Shown here: positions 1-11,315 of the stretch, piece by piece
How positions within the stretch are numbered: position 1 is the stretch's first letter
How the letters are laid out: every line of letters starts with the position of its first letter
Origin: Agapetus fuscipes
Taxonomy: Eukaryota > Arthropoda > Insecta > Trichoptera > Glossosomatidae
DNA: 64,000 nt
Direction: 5' to 3'
Assembly (NCBI GenBank): GCA_951799405.1
Contig: OX637339.1
Coordinates: 11,656,001-11,720,000 of the forward strand
Program-made: the position numbers and the translations under genes
The notes under the pieces: model-generated
Databases searched by the model: none
Told to the model about the DNA's origin: nothing
Seen by the model: the letters and a program-made list of their open reading frames with translations, nothing else

Positions 1-60
1 AGTTTTTATAGTTAGCCAAATTTAAAACTAAAGTTTGATTAGTTTTTAAAGTTTGACCGG

Positions 61-178
61 TCCGCCGTAGTCTAGTGGTTAACACTTCAGACTCGTGATT
101 GGAAGGTAGTGGGTTCGAAACCCGGCGGAGCAAGAAAAAATCTTTAATTTTTCAAATATGCTCGGATTTTTGACTCGG
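61..178 (+). mobile_element. SINE-A, tRNA-derived, 5' portion
   Basis: tRNA-like head with box A (TAGTCTAGTGGTT) and box B (GGGTTCGAAAC) ending CGGCGGAGCA, then the A-rich body of the family (ctttaatttttcaaatatgc). tccgccg can pair with cggcgga, but a T arm built around TTCGAAA overlaps that stem, so it is a tRNA-like retroposon and not a functional tRNA. Truncated before the LINE-like tail. Confidence 0.7.
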
Positions 179-260
179 AACAAAATCCAACAGCAACAAA
201 ATTGTGACGTCAACCAACCGTGTTAGCAGGAAAAGGGCACACACATTATACATATTGTTA

Positions 261-493
261 GGGCCTGTACACCTAACTCCAATCACACATAAATCAAAAT
301 CAAATGCCATTTCTCCCATCAAATGAAAAATTAAGTTGAATATACGTAAATCAGTTGATGTACATCACCTTTCCTGTTTAAATCATATTATTACCCACTT
401 CCGAGTAATATTTAACCGAGGTCCTTACCAGGATTAAACAATCTAATTTGATGTGTCAATCAAATATTGATTGGAGGTTGGTGCAACAGGCCC
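261..493. mobile_element. MITE-D copy 1, TA-flanked
   Basis: Starts GGGCCTGT and ends GGTTGGTGCAACAGGCCC, flanked by TA on both sides. The body (taaccgaggtccttaccag) matches the copies at 17703 and 37024. The left inverted repeat is partly eroded (gtacacctaactcc). TA duplication suggests a Tc1/mariner-type mobiliser. Confidence 0.75.
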
Positions 494-904
494 TAAAGTT
501 ATTTGTTGAAAATTACCTTTGACACATACTTAAGTACAAGTGTGACGTTTGTTGAATTAAAAAAAAAACAATGGGTGCTTTTATCTTTGGAACTTAGATT
601 ATTATGCGTTTATTACTTGCTAGTACATAGAAAGAACAGATTAATACTTCTGCGAATGCTGACATTGCCTTGTCATTAGCAGGTAATGGCTTGAGGACTA
701 ACTCAGGAATTTAGAATCCATTGTTGTAAGCCACTAACTCGAGATAACAACTCGTTATCAGCAGGGTACAGAGTCTCAGCTATACCTGCCCGGCCTGCCA
801 TTCATTCATGCTTCTGTTATTTCCATTTGCAAAATACCAATGGCCTATCGAGTCACTTATAGCATTTATATATTTTTAAATTTTATTTATGTAAAAAAAC
901 TCTC
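494..904. other. No recognised feature
   Basis: AT-rich sequence with no supported ORF or repeat that I can match elsewhere in the window. Confidence 0.4.
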
Positions 905-1062
905 AAAACATAGACAACACTACGCAGCTGACACCCGTGCTACAGTTGATTGGGACATCAACCGCCACCCCACCAACACCCACACCTCTGTGGCACTACA
1001 AGTGTCGTAGACTTCTAGATTGTCCGCACACGATTCTGTAAAATAATATATTTTTACACAAA
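905..1062 (+). mobile_element. LINE-2 3' fragment
   Basis: Shares the string acatcaaccgccac...accaacac...cactac with 19290-19400, which continues from a LINE C-terminal coding segment. Interpreted as a 5'-truncated non-LTR retrotransposon 3' end. Confidence 0.5.
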
Positions 1063-1119
1063 GAAAAATATAAAACAAGCATGTACAACACGAACTGCAC
1101 TCATGTGTCAATGGTCTTT

Positions 1120-1440
1120 TGCAACCAAGGGCCTAGGTTCAGAGCCTCTCTCACCACAATTGTCCCGCTTCCATCCATGGTCTCCTTACTCCCAGGACTT
1201 CCGCGTTGTTCTCAAAATTGTGTTCCCCGTATCAAGGGGCGTCCGAGTGGTCTAACACCAGAGGCAGCACCATCAAAGACAGTTCTGATTATCCTGGAGT
1301 CCTCTGCACGTGCTACGTGTCTGGTGCACTGAAGTCTTCTTGATTTCATTACAGACACAATGTTTGACTCTTGAAATATGGACCTCAGCTCCTCGTTGGT
1401 ACGAATGTGCCATCTGTCACCCTCAGGTACTTACATGCTC
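1120..1440 (-). mobile_element. Non-LTR retrotransposon 3' fragment
   Basis: Matches 61565-61905 and 12235-12410 (ccatggtc...cttactcccagga, gtccgag..gtctgac, ccatctgtcaccctcag). On the minus strand the best-preserved copy reads like the 'GRP..TW....RESWR.VVREA' end of LINE ORF2, with frameshifts. Degenerate. Confidence 0.5.
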
Positions 1441-1574
1441 AAAAATGTGTCGAAGAATTTTGTTTGAGCAATGGAATTATATGATCCTGTTACGAACTAT
1501 GGATTCGTTGTACGTGATCCTATGCACGCTGATTGGTGTGTATGTGACATCTCTGGTAAAGTATAGAACAATGC

Positions 1575-1850
1575 TCTAGTCTAGTACTATCCATTATGGA
1601 AGCATCTACCATGTTTTCGAACATGCGAGAATCGTCTCTGCGGCACATATAAATACGAGCAAAGATTCTGCGGGGAGACAGAGTCGCTTAGATCATTGCA
1701 ACTAGAAGATCTGTAAGTAGAGAGAGAAGAGTGAACAGTGCATTGTAACCTATATTGTGAAATAAATTTAAAACGCAATTTAATTGAAAGAAAGGCAATT
1801 AAAAAAAACCCCCAAGTAAATTCATAAAAATACCTCGAATTTTGTGGGGC
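1575..1850 (+). mobile_element. Possible solo LTR
   Basis: Contains cacatataaatacgagc followed about 100 nt later by gaaataaatttaaaacgcaa, a TATA-like box and AATAAA arrangement resembling an LTR. Similar layout appears near 16000-16180. No boundaries or duplication found. Confidence 0.3.
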
Positions 1851-2231
1851 AGGAGAGCCATCTTGAACACAAAAGCCTTTTGAGGCTGAAAAAAGCATTG
1901 CTGCCGGAATAAAGCCAATATGTGATACTTAAAATATTTTCTGTGATTTAGGACGGTATTGCCTGGGTATGCAGGTACATAAGAATATGTAGAATCAAAC
2001 TGCATACTCATTTTTTATTGAAATCAAGCATTCATGTAATGTTTATTATTGTATCCATCATTACATCACAGTGCTGACGACAAGTATTGGCGTTCTTGTG
2101 TTATGTATGAGTGCTGCTGGTCCACTTACAGAGTGCTTGTGTTGGCAGCCTTGCGCGTGCAAAAAATCCACTGTGAGATAACGCATGCTGCCGCCCTGAT
2201 GGACTTATTACATGTACAGCGAGCACCTCTA

Positions 2232-2476
2232 TATAATCTAAAATCTAAGTTGCAAGGATATATTCATTTAAAGTTCTCAGATGTATGCCCACAAACCAAC
2301 ACGTGTAGTTCGCGCTTACAAATGCTGAAGTGCACTTACAAATAAAATCCAAACCTCAAATGAACATAAACCCTACAACTTTTTCCGACCTTCCCTAGAC
2401 ACAGGGGTGACATTGGCAAAGTGAATAATTTTTTACAGTATGGGTGGTCAGCCTCATGCCAACCTATAGGCTTTAA
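2232..2476 (-). mobile_element. LINE-C 3' end copy
   Basis: On the plus strand runs from tataatct...aagttgcaaggatatatt to gtcagcctcatgccaaccta, the near-complete 245-bp 3' end of the family, including caggggtgacattggcaaag. 5'-truncated non-LTR element. Confidence 0.7.
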
Positions 2477-2533
2477 GTCACCTCTCATAACAAGTAATTC
2501 GCATAACGAGCAAAAAAAAAACATGCTCCCTTA

Positions 2534-3513
2534 TGCCCGCTTTCCACTGCGAGCGGAGCTGACTCCGTACGGACTCCGCTCGACTAGCAACAGTAAATTT
2601 CATAGAAGTGCTTCCACCGACAGCGAGTCAGCGGAGCGGACTGAGCGAGTACAAAGAGTTACGTAAGTGGTCGCAGAGTTGAGCGAGTTTCCAGCGGACT
2701 CCGTACGGACTCCGCTCGACTAGCAACAGTAAATTTCATAGAAGTGCTTCCACCGACAGCGGAGTGAGCGGAGCAGGCTGAGCGAGTAAAAATGACTCCG
2801 CTGTGTCATGGTCTCGGCCGCTAGTTTTCAACTGACTCAGCTCCCCCGTGCCCCCCGCGCCAACCCGCGCAGTTGCGTGACAGCGATAAAACACACCATA
2901 CATGATTTACAAAAACACATCATACATTATTTTATAAATTTGAAAATATTAAAATGTATGTTTTATTTCAAATATCTACATTTTATGTTTAAAGCAAAAT
3001 AATACATTACTTTTTATGTTTCGAAACAAAAAAAAACTCTTTTATTAATAATTAAAACGTTTGATCTGGGCGTAGGCTGCAACGAGCTGTCACACACTGC
3101 ACATCATACATTATTTTATAAATTTGAAAATATTAAAATGTATGTTTTATTTCAAACATCTACTTTTTATGTATTAAAGCAAAATAATATATTACTTTTT
3201 ATTTTTCGAAACAAAAAAAAAAACTTTTTTTACTAATAATTAAAACGTTTGATCTGGGCGTAGGCTGCAACGAGCTGTCACACACTAGTTGGCTCCGCTA
3301 AGCCAGCTGTAGATGGAAGGCAAACAACTCTTTCATCTGACTCATCTCATTTCCCACCTAGCTCACTCCGCCGAGCTCGTTGGCTGTGGAAGGCAAATAC
3401 CATTATTTTTTAAAACTCTTTCGCAATGGAAGGCCAAAACTATTTCACTACGCTCCGCTCAGCTATTTCCCGCTCCCGCTCAGCTATTTCCCGCTCGCAG
3501 TGGAAAGCGGGCA
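2534..3513. mobile_element. PIF/Harbinger-type non-autonomous element, TTA duplication
   Basis: Perfect 23-bp terminal inverted repeat: TGCCCGCTTTCCACTGCGAG plus CGG at the left, its complement at the right, flanked by TTA at 2531-2533 and 3514-3516. Length 980 bp, no transposase. Inside, two tandem duplications: about 65 bp (from 2561 and 2697) and about 185 bp (from 2917 and 3107). Confidence 0.85.
2917..3288. repeat. Internal ~185-bp tandem duplication
   Basis: acatcatacattattttata ... gagctgtcacacact occurs at 2917-3106 and again at 3107-3288 with few changes, inside the PIF-type element. Confidence 0.85.
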
Positions 3514-4179
3514 TTAACGTGCGAAATTTCATTTCACAGCAAGAAGTTATGAAGGAGAGTTTGTTAGTGGAGGAAGAGGAAGTAGCAGAGCAACAATCTT
3601 CTGGAGCAAAAAGAGAAATGCTGGAAGAATGGGAAACTGTTTCATCGTACATTCGATGATAATGCTGTGTCACATTTTCACTAAATTTTAAAAAGTCGAC
3701 TAAAACATTTTTTTCTAGACAGCTTTCTGGTAAAAATAATTAATTATTTGTCATAAATAATTTTAAAAAACCTAGTTTATATTTTTAAATGTTTTTATCC
3801 AGGTTGTTACGATCATTAACAACTTAGAAGCACGTAATTTTATTTCAATAAACATTAAGAAAACAAAAAATCGCATGGAACGCATTAAATCGTGTTTTAC
3901 ATTGATTTATATGGGATTTTTTTTTTCGCTTAACGAGTGTTTCACATAACGAGCGACACTCTGGAACAAATTGTACTCGTTAGAAGAGGTTCCACTGTAC
4001 TTATATCATATTACTCGCGGCAGATACTTTCTCAACATGTAAAACTATAAATTAGTGTTTGCGCAAGGCATTGCGTCACTACATCGGATTACAAATGAAA
4101 CAATCAACTGGGTAAAGTTTTTTTAATCATCATGTTTATTTCAAACCCAAAATAAAAATACCGGAAAGGTTTACTCCAT

Positions 4180-4545
4180 TGTCTTGTGATATCTGTGGAC
4201 TAGAAATTATTGTAACGAAAATAGATGTAAATATCTGTTTCAAGTTAGGTACTTACGAAAATGGTCCTTGGTAAAAAAGAGAAGAAAGATCTTCACTGTG
4301 TCATTTAGTTGTTTACAAAAAAAACTTGGATGAAACTAAGAAATATTTTCAGCATGTTGGCAGCATTGATATTTATTCCTGCGCAAACATTGTGCGCACG
4401 CGTTATGAATCTTTTGATTGGTAATTTTGCCAATTTTTAAACGTAACAAGCATTATTGTAAGACATTATGGCATGTGTGAGTATTAGGTGTCGAAAAACA
4501 ACATAGAAAAATTAAGAGAACACAGGATTTCACATGTAAGAACAT
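4180..4545 (-). mobile_element. Repeat R copy 1 (unclassified)
   Basis: Reverse complement matches 29650-29965 and 44860-45285: shared pieces include gcgtgcgcac, tgctgccaacat, ctttctt..tctttttacc and taatttctagtccacagata. No ORF, terminal repeat or tail recognised. Confidence 0.5.
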
Positions 4546-4719
4546 GATATTTGAATTGTTGTTTTTGACAGGACTGAAGACAACTGTGCTCCAAAGTAAT
4601 CAATGCCGTAAGCAAGTTTCTACTCCTCTACATGATAACTCAATGGTTTACTCAGCCTTTACAAGAAATGAGAAGCAACCCTTTCGCAACACCTTGACCT
4701 GTTCATTACTAGTTAGTTG

Positions 4720-4946
4720 TTAATTTTTTGTTTTTAAATAAATTTGTGAAGAGGAATGCAATTCACCAACCTATTTTGTCTGGCCAATTGTCGTCATGCG
4801 AAAGCAGAAGCTTGTGTGCATGCAACGACATCTGAACCAGGGTCAATGTTATGGTCAAAGGGGCCAGCCGTGGCTCGAACCAACGTTATCTGAACCAAAC
4901 ACGCTAGCTGAACAAGCGTCTTGACCGCCGTGGCCATAGCACCGAC
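4720..4946 (-). mobile_element. SINE-C copy
   Basis: Plus-strand order aataaatttgtgaagaggaa, caccaacctattttg, ctgaaccagggtcaatgtta, then the tRNA-like head ending ggccatagcaccgac. Matches the copies at 7246 and 9003. Confidence 0.65.
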
Positions 4947-5052
4947 TGTTGTATATTGTTATTTAGTTGTGCGGGGATGATCGCGTAGATCAGTCATTCT
5001 GCTTCATTAGTGATTCCTCAGCTCAACTCCGCTCACATTGTCACAATGGCTC

Positions 5053-5495
5053 GGTGACGGGTTAGAACGGCACAGTGACAAAACGACACATGACAGAACA
5101 TCACAATGGCAGTACATCACGTGAAAAAACATTGCGTACCTAAAACACAACATACCATAAACGGCACATGACAAAACATCGCAAACAACACAAAACATTT
5201 ATTTTGCATCCACACGCCACATGCTTGCGACTCCTTCGGGGATAACGCTGTAAGAAGTTGCTCTTTACGTGCAGCTTAGTTAGTTTTTTTTATCCTATAA
5301 TGATAATCGGGGGCGTTATTTTTTTTTCATAAGCTTTAGCAAATGATATATGTATATGCATGAGTTCCATTTTCTCATGTTTCTTATACGTATCATTTTT
5401 ATTGTCATGCTGCTTATGGTGCTTTGTCATGAGATGTTTTATCTTGTGATGTTTTGTCATGTGATTTACGTACTGGCATTGTGATGATCTGTCAT
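5053..5495. mobile_element. MITE-like element with 'gacaaaac' subterminal motifs
   Basis: Left arm ggtgacgggttagaacggca then repeats of the form acatgacaaaac; right arm has the complement (tttgtcatgtgat, gatgttttgtcat) to about 5495. The same terminal sequence opens the element at 26655. A SINE-B 3' fragment (5205-5285) is inserted. Confidence 0.5.
5205..5285 (+). mobile_element. SINE-B 3' fragment
   Basis: cgccacatgcttgcgactcc and ttcggggataacgctgtaag...cagcttagttag match the 3' end of SINE-B. Confidence 0.6.
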
Positions 5496-5815
5496 AATAA
5501 TAATAATATCAGGCTAATTTATTTTAAATTACAAATGATAAGAGAGCGCCGTTTTTGTGTGTGTCACACCTCAAGGGCCCTCTCCGATCATGGATAAGAC
5601 TTTCTAAAAAGGTGTGTCTTGAGTGCTCCTCGAAATACATATCCACAGATTTGGAGTTCTTCACTCCGGGTGGCAGAATGTTCCACTCCACCGGACCCGC
5701 AACACGGAAAGCGCGGTCTCCGAAATTTGTACGAATCTGACGGCGTGGCTGAACCAAATTGACTACTCCATCGCCCGCGGATCTGAGTGTCTGTCTGCCA
5801 TGTGTCGTTCTATCA
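5496..5815 (-). mobile_element. LINE-E 3' end with ORF2 C-terminus
   Basis: Minus-strand translation includes VQPRRQIRTNFGDRAFRVAG followed by PVEWNILPPGVKNS, the 'R.FG.RAF..A.P..WN.LP' signature that ends ORF2 of many arthropod non-LTR retrotransposons. The 3' UTR (tgaggtgtgacacacacaaa) leads to an (ATT)n tail. 5'-truncated. Its tail is shared with SINE-A. Confidence 0.75.
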
Positions 5816-7240
5816 TGGAACCCGATGGCCTATGTACGAGTGCGCACGTCCTCTGTGGTTTACCACACAACATGTGACATGCGGTGCGTGATGATTTATG
5901 GCGATGCTGATGACCGATGAGGTAACACAAGCTTACAATAAAACTCTAAACATAGCGGTTACCAAAATAATGTATGCTAAGTTAGACAGCGCCTCTAGTG
6001 AAATACAACTTAATCTGTGAACGCCATGGTTGCATTAAACGTGAACTGTACTCAGTACTCACTGGCATTCGCAGTGAGACTGCGGTTCTTAATCTTCACA
6101 TAACGGTTACCTCCGAATAACACATAATAAGCATTACATCTCCATGTAATGCTTATGATTCCAAATTAAATTCACTATAATTCTTCTTGTATCTCTTCAG
6201 TGAAGATGAGCGATCATTGAGCCATTTTGAGCCAAATTCTGATATAACTTGCCGGAGGACTTTTGCTTTGCCAAATCACTAATTTAAGTTCTTCACGTAG
6301 GGTATTCTTCCACGATGAAGATATCGTTGCATGTCCATTCTTCCTTGTGCCATTATAAGATCCAGGAGATCATTTTCTTCTTTAGACAAGAGTTGTTCCT
6401 GCTGTCTTCATCCATCTGATAGATTTTGAGCATCCGGTGGATTGAATATGCTGATATCAAATGCCATATCAATCGACATATTGACATAAGTGTCGTTGGG
6501 ATTTTGCATCACCTTTAGCCTCTGTTCCAAAGTTGATTCCTCCCGTTCTTTAGGAGCATTGAGATCCTAGGATTAATCGTAAGCTTAGGAGGTCCTTTGA
6601 GGCCGAGATGATCAAAACAAATAATCCATGTGAAAGACAAATCACGACCTAATTGAGGAGATGTACGACTGGATAAGATGCATTTGTTACACAACAATGA
6701 ATATGTTGACCCTCATAGTCATATTTGAGTTCAACCAGCAAGTTCCATCTCACTGGCGTCCGGAATGCAAATAAGCCATGTTGGATGCGCCGACAGAGTC
6801 TTGTATTGAGTGATGATCTGTGTCGTCCACAAGGCACTGCTTTGTCTCCGCTGCTGCTTGCTTTATACTTTCCTGTTCACTGAGTCCGCGGTGACCTTCG
6901 TTGCGCAAGATTGGGTTTCGTGTAATGTTACTTACCTCGGCAGATATTTAAGTAGAGGCAGATACACTTCTACAAGCTTTTCTGTTAGTATCGCGTATCT
7001 CCTTTTCCTTACCCTTACATACCCACGGATTCCTCATCATTTTCTCAAAACCGAACTGTTGTTGGTGTAAGCAACCAATCAGTAGTAACTTGCTAGGTCA
7101 TCCTCTTGTCTTTGAGGCGAGTAATTGCCTCCAAAGGTGGATGAACCAATTTATATGTATGATGGTCTACGACATAAGATCAGGAAGGCCACGTGAAATC
7201 AGCGGTGTCTTTCAAAATTGATTACTTAAATTTAAATTAA
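5816..7240. other. No recognised feature
   Basis: Several short ORFs on both strands, none with a motif I recognise. A minus-strand frame around 6515-6837 may be an old retroelement, but I cannot support it. Confidence 0.35.
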
Positions 7241-7245
7241 ATTTA

Positions 7246-7495
7246 GTCGGTGTTATGGCCGAGGGGCCAAGTGGGTCGATCGTTCTAGCGTGTTTGGAAT
7301 GGAATAACGTTGGTTCGATCCCCGCTTGGGTCATTTGACCATAATTTAACCCTGGTTCAACAGATGTAATTGGGTAATTATTAATTAATAATTCATTAAA
7401 ATAAACAATAATGAATTATTAATAAATGATATTAATACCTGTTTCTGGCCAGGTAGAATAGGTTGGTGAATTGAATTACTCTTCACAAATAATTT
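7246..7495 (+). mobile_element. SINE-C copy
   Basis: Head ggtgttatggccgaggggcc...ggttcgatccccgcttgggt has box A and box B of a Ser/Leu-like tRNA. Body continues ttgaccataatttaaccctg, cagatgtaattgggtaatta and ends gaattactcttcacaaataa. Best full copy of the family here. Confidence 0.7.
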
Positions 7496-7499
7496 TTTT

Positions 7500-8470
7500 T
7501 ATAATAAAAAAAACTGTAATGATCGTCGAGCTTTCGATAGAAGTTTCACTGAAAGAAAACTGTAGGTGATATGACATGGTACTATAGAGTCATCAATGCT
7601 TCTCTCTGGCATTTGCGAAACACTTCTCGTTGGAGTGCAAACCAATGGAATATCAATGAGGCAGGTAAAGAGTAAATGCAAGGTCGCGAGGACTCTACAA
7701 CTCAGCTCATGTCAACACAAGTTTAATAGAATCAATAATATGATGACCACACAAGAAGAGCAGATGTTAGGTATTTGGCGGAGAGGTGAACAGGAAGTGA
7801 ACAAGGCCGAAGTAGATTATGTAATATTGATAAAAAATATAAAGCATGGCTTGATGGGGAATTGAAGCATGACTGAAAAACTGTCAAGGTAAAAATATCA
7901 GAAATTATTTTTATGAAGCAATGCAATTTGAAAGTTAACACCATATGCTTCCTACCATATAATATATACTACCTTTACCTGGATGACACGTTCGACCCTG
8001 CCTCTTTCATATTTTATTTATTCATCTGATCGAGCTATATTTTCTTGGCATTCTTTTTCCTCTCATGATTTTTCATTTTCTCTGTATTTTCTGTAATCAA
8101 TAATGATTTGTCACAAGATCATTATCAGCCTAGTTGACACCCTGTTAGAGAGTTTTGAGCTTTATGTGCCAGATGGCTACGGCCGGGGAAGACGTTATGA
8201 TCTTTTTCATGTACCGCTGTCCCGTGCAGATGGCATGGCATAACATGCCCTAACTAACGGAATGTTACTCTAATTAACTCCGCGGACATAGGTATATTTT
8301 ACATTAATTTAGAATCTTTTAAAGATCGGTCAAAGAGTTTCTCCCAGCTCGTTAATGACTGTGAGAGGGTGCATTGTAATAAGGGAAACCTGTTGTGCAC
8401 AAAAAATATTTACACGTGTCGGCTTGTGCACATGCATTAAATATGAAAATGATTTGCAACATGGGTTATA
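7500..8470. other. No recognised feature
   Basis: AT-rich, short ORFs only. Confidence 0.35.
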
Positions 8471-8472
8471 GA

Positions 8473-9499
8473 TAGGGACTGGAAAAAAGTGGTGTTATTT
8501 TTTGCGAAATTCGCGTTATTTTTTTGGGAAATTCGCGTTATTTTTGATCAAAAACAGGGAAATTCGCGTTATTTTTTATCATAAACGGGGAGATTCGGTG
8601 TAATTTTTAGGGTTGATTTGATCGAAATAAAGGTTTATGTAATTGCAAAACTATAGATTTTACTAATATTTACAATTTATTATACAAACAACAATATGTA
8701 CCTTCAAAAACAATGAATAAACAACATCTAAATCAAAGTTACAATTTACAAAAAACCATTGATTGAAAAAAGTATTAATATTTGAATGGCATTCCGAATA
8801 CCCTGCAATATCCTTTTAATATTAAATTTAGTCTCTAGATGAGGGTTATCTAATTTTTTCGAGGGATGTTGGCTTTTATGAAAGCCTCAAGTTGTGCTCT
8901 TGGCTAATCCAGCAGCAGCTTCACTCCTTGATGGATTTCCTATTTCATTGATGTCACGATTCAAGTATGTGTGGATGTCCAGGACAGTTCTGCTTATCAT
9001 TTATTTTTTTAATAAAATAGATTTGTGAATAGGAATGCTATTCACCAACGTACTCTGCCTGGCCAGAAACAGGTATTAATATCATTAATGCAAAATTCAT
9101 TAGGAGTATTGTTCATTAATTTATAATTACCCAATTACATTTGTTGAAACAGGGTCAAATTTATGGTCAAATGACCCAGGCGGGGATCGAACCCCGCGTC
9201 TAGCGTTCTAGCGTGTTTCAACGTTGAAATATCAGCCCACTTGGCCCCCTCGGCTATAACACCGACCATTTTTTCTGTGCTTTGCACCTTGCAAAGGGTT
9301 TTTACAGGAATCTTTTCTTTCCCACAAAATAGTTGCGTTGCAGAAGCGACACATAACAACTTTTTCGCACAATTTCTACCAAAAGTACGAAAATTCGCGA
9401 TATTTGCGTAAAACCTCAAATTTCGCGTTATTCGCGTAAAAACATCAAAATTCGCGAATAAATTCGTTTTATCGCGATCGCGAAATTTTCCAGTCCCTA
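8473..9499. mobile_element. hAT-type non-autonomous element, 8-bp duplication
   Basis: Begins TAGGGACTGGAAAA and ends TTTTCCAGTCCCTA; flanked by an exact 8-bp direct repeat GTTATAGA (8465-8472 and 9500-9507), diagnostic of hAT insertion. 1,027 bp without a transposase. Subterminal repeats of aattcgcgttattt occur at both ends. A SINE-C copy (9003-9268) lies inside. Confidence 0.9.
9003..9268 (-). mobile_element. SINE-C copy nested in hAT element
   Basis: Plus-strand order tagatttgtgaataggaatg, caccaacgtactctgcctgg, gggtcaaatttatggtcaaa, then caggcggggatcgaaccccg and ccctcggctataacaccgac, the inverted SINE-C. Confidence 0.75.
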
Positions 9500-9834
9500 G
9501 TTATAGATTATAGATAGTAAATATTCTGTCTCGATAGAACGTCTCACAAAATCGGAGCGCATTGTAATTGTCTTGAATTTTGCCACAAGTGTGCTAGAAT
9601 TTGATGTTAGACTCACAATCAGACCTGTTCCAGTTGTTTGGGCATCAAGCATTGACCAAGTCCCCAAGTATGGTGCCGGCCACCCACTCCACACAGCCAA
9701 ATAATGACCCAACTGCCCACCACGTATATGTGCGAGTACAGGCCAAACACGCAGCATCACAACTCCCTGCGTGGGAAGACCTCATTCTCCAATTACTGTG
9801 TGGCCACTTCGTGTGTTGACCACTTCAAACACAG

Positions 9835-10135
9835 ATGGGATTACACAACGTGTTTTTTTTTAAGGAGTCCTGTGCGGGAGGCTCCACAATTCTTGAAAGT
9901 CTTGCGGTCTATGTAACCCTGGAAGGGTGCCGCAGAGGTGTTGCTTGAATTGTTGTTTCTGTCGTGAGGCGCTGCAAGGAAGTGGCGAAGGATGTTGGTT
10001 TGGAACAAAACCGAATTAAATTGGGAAGGGAACACAGATACTGGTAGATCATTCCATAAACGGGCAGTTTGGGAAGGAATGAGTCACGAAAACGCCAAGT
10101 TCTCATAGTTTTGAGATTGACTGCAAAGGGATAAA
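9835..10135 (-). mobile_element. LINE-2 ORF2 C-terminal fragment
   Basis: Minus strand reads FPSQFNSVLFQTNILRHFLA, preceded in another frame by TWRFRDSFLPKLPVYG. With one frameshift this is the 'R..SF.P...R.WN.LP..VFP..F....F' end of LINE ORF2. Related to 19140-19440. Confidence 0.6.
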
Positions 10136-10350
10136 TGAGAGTCTTACTACGAGTTTCCCTTTCTGAAATGCGAGGGGGAGGGATTAATGATGAAGCTCAT
10201 TAGAACAAGCTCTGTGGTAATATCGATAAAAAAGACTGATGCCGGTATTCTCCATTGACATCAGGCTTAGCTCAGCTAAGGAAGTATCTGCAAGTAAGTA
10301 TCGAAATAGAACGGTTACAAAAAATTGACGTTTTTAAAAATATGTTTTTT

Positions 10351-10526
10351 ATGGGGCTTCCACACGCTTGCCAACCCATTACAAGCCAAGCGCACAGTGT
10401 GTCGTCTAGAACATGCTAGCTGGACAAAATTAGTCCATTAGACAAAATTTTGTCCAGCTAGCATGTTCTAGACGACACACTGTGCGCTTGGCTTGTAATG
10501 GGTTGGCAAGCGTGTGGAAGCCCCAT
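10351..10526. mobile_element. Perfect palindrome, foldback MITE
   Basis: Left arm 10351-10430 (starts ATGGGGCTTCCACACGCTTG) is the exact reverse complement of 10447-10526, with a 16-nt loop. A diverged relative forms the compound palindrome at 25714-26004, so it is a dispersed family. No ORF. Transcribed, it would give an 80-bp hairpin. Confidence 0.9.
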
Positions 10527-11220
10527 TGTACTTTATGGCCTTAGTAAAAAAGTGAAAAGAATGGAAAAAAGCAAGCATGTGAATTGATTTTTTACCTAAA
10601 TTTTAAAGTTAATTTTTTTTATAACTTAAAAAAACGCCACAAAAAAATATTTAAAAAAACTCATTTTTTTCATATTTTCTTGTTCTAATTTTGTTGTTGA
10701 TATGATACATGATACAATGTCTACAAAGTCTATGAATAATATGTATTTCAGATAATGTCAACAGTTTTTGAGATAATATGAAAAAACTGTTTTCAAGAAT
10801 TAAATTAATTAATTAGTTTTAGTTTAGTTTTCAGAACTAATTATTGTGTTATTTATTTCAGTCATGTTTGTACTTATAAGGTAGCTGGTTATTTAGTAAT
10901 ACTGCATTAGTTGTGTGAGTGTGTGCGTGAGCTATGACGTCACACGCCCATACAGAGATGTCGCCTCTCCATATATTCCGCACTCGTCTAGTCTATGGAT
11001 AAAAACGTGACACGAAAACACTATACTTATATCATTGTGCATTTATTATAATAGCGAATGTGAAAGTTCCATACATTGTAGTAACGTGTAGGAAAACATT
11101 CGTTAAAAAGTTGTGCAACGACAGAAAAGAGGTGTATTTTCTGAGGTACTGGGCACCCCTAGCGAAATGACGGCTGGATACTGTTACAGTTACGCTATAC
11201 AAAAGGTAATGTACGTATTG
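10527..11220. other. No recognised feature
   Basis: AT-rich, homopolymer-rich sequence with no supported gene or repeat. Confidence 0.35.
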
Positions 11221-11221
11221 T

Positions 11222-11315
11222 CCGAAGTGTTTCTTGCCTTTCAGAGGGCTCTTGAGGTGTGACACACACAAAAACAGCGCTCACCAAATAAATCATCCTA
11301 ATATTATTATTTATT
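11222..11315 (+). mobile_element. SINE-A/LINE-E tail fragment
   Basis: gggctcttgaggtgtgacac through aaataaatcatcctaatatt and an ATT run, the shared 3' tail. Confidence 0.65.

Larger units (their letters stand above)
2477..3998. mobile_element. Tigger/mariner-like remnant interrupted by PIF element
   Basis: Right end cgttagaagaggttccactg with inner cataacgagcgacac faces left-end sequence acctctcataacaagtaatt / cataacgagc at 2479-2513. These resemble the 'cagtggaacctct..taacgag' ends of Tigger-type elements. A short acidic ORF (about 3546-3657, ...KREMLEEWETVSSYIR) may be the tail of its transposase. The PIF-type element at 2534-3513 splits it. Confidence 0.45.

Noticed and set aside
61..129. 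Functional tRNA gene
   Set aside because: The T arm and acceptor stem overlap, the D arm pairs poorly, and the SINE-A body follows. The same applies to the tRNA-like heads at 24392, 28882 and 41237.
3546..3657. Short acidic ORF as a possible gene exon
   Set aside because: Too short and without splice partners; more likely the tail of a decayed Tigger-like transposase.
5816..7240. Possible cellular gene in the minus-strand frames near 6515-6837
   Set aside because: No recognisable domain, no consistent splice sites, surrounded by repeats.
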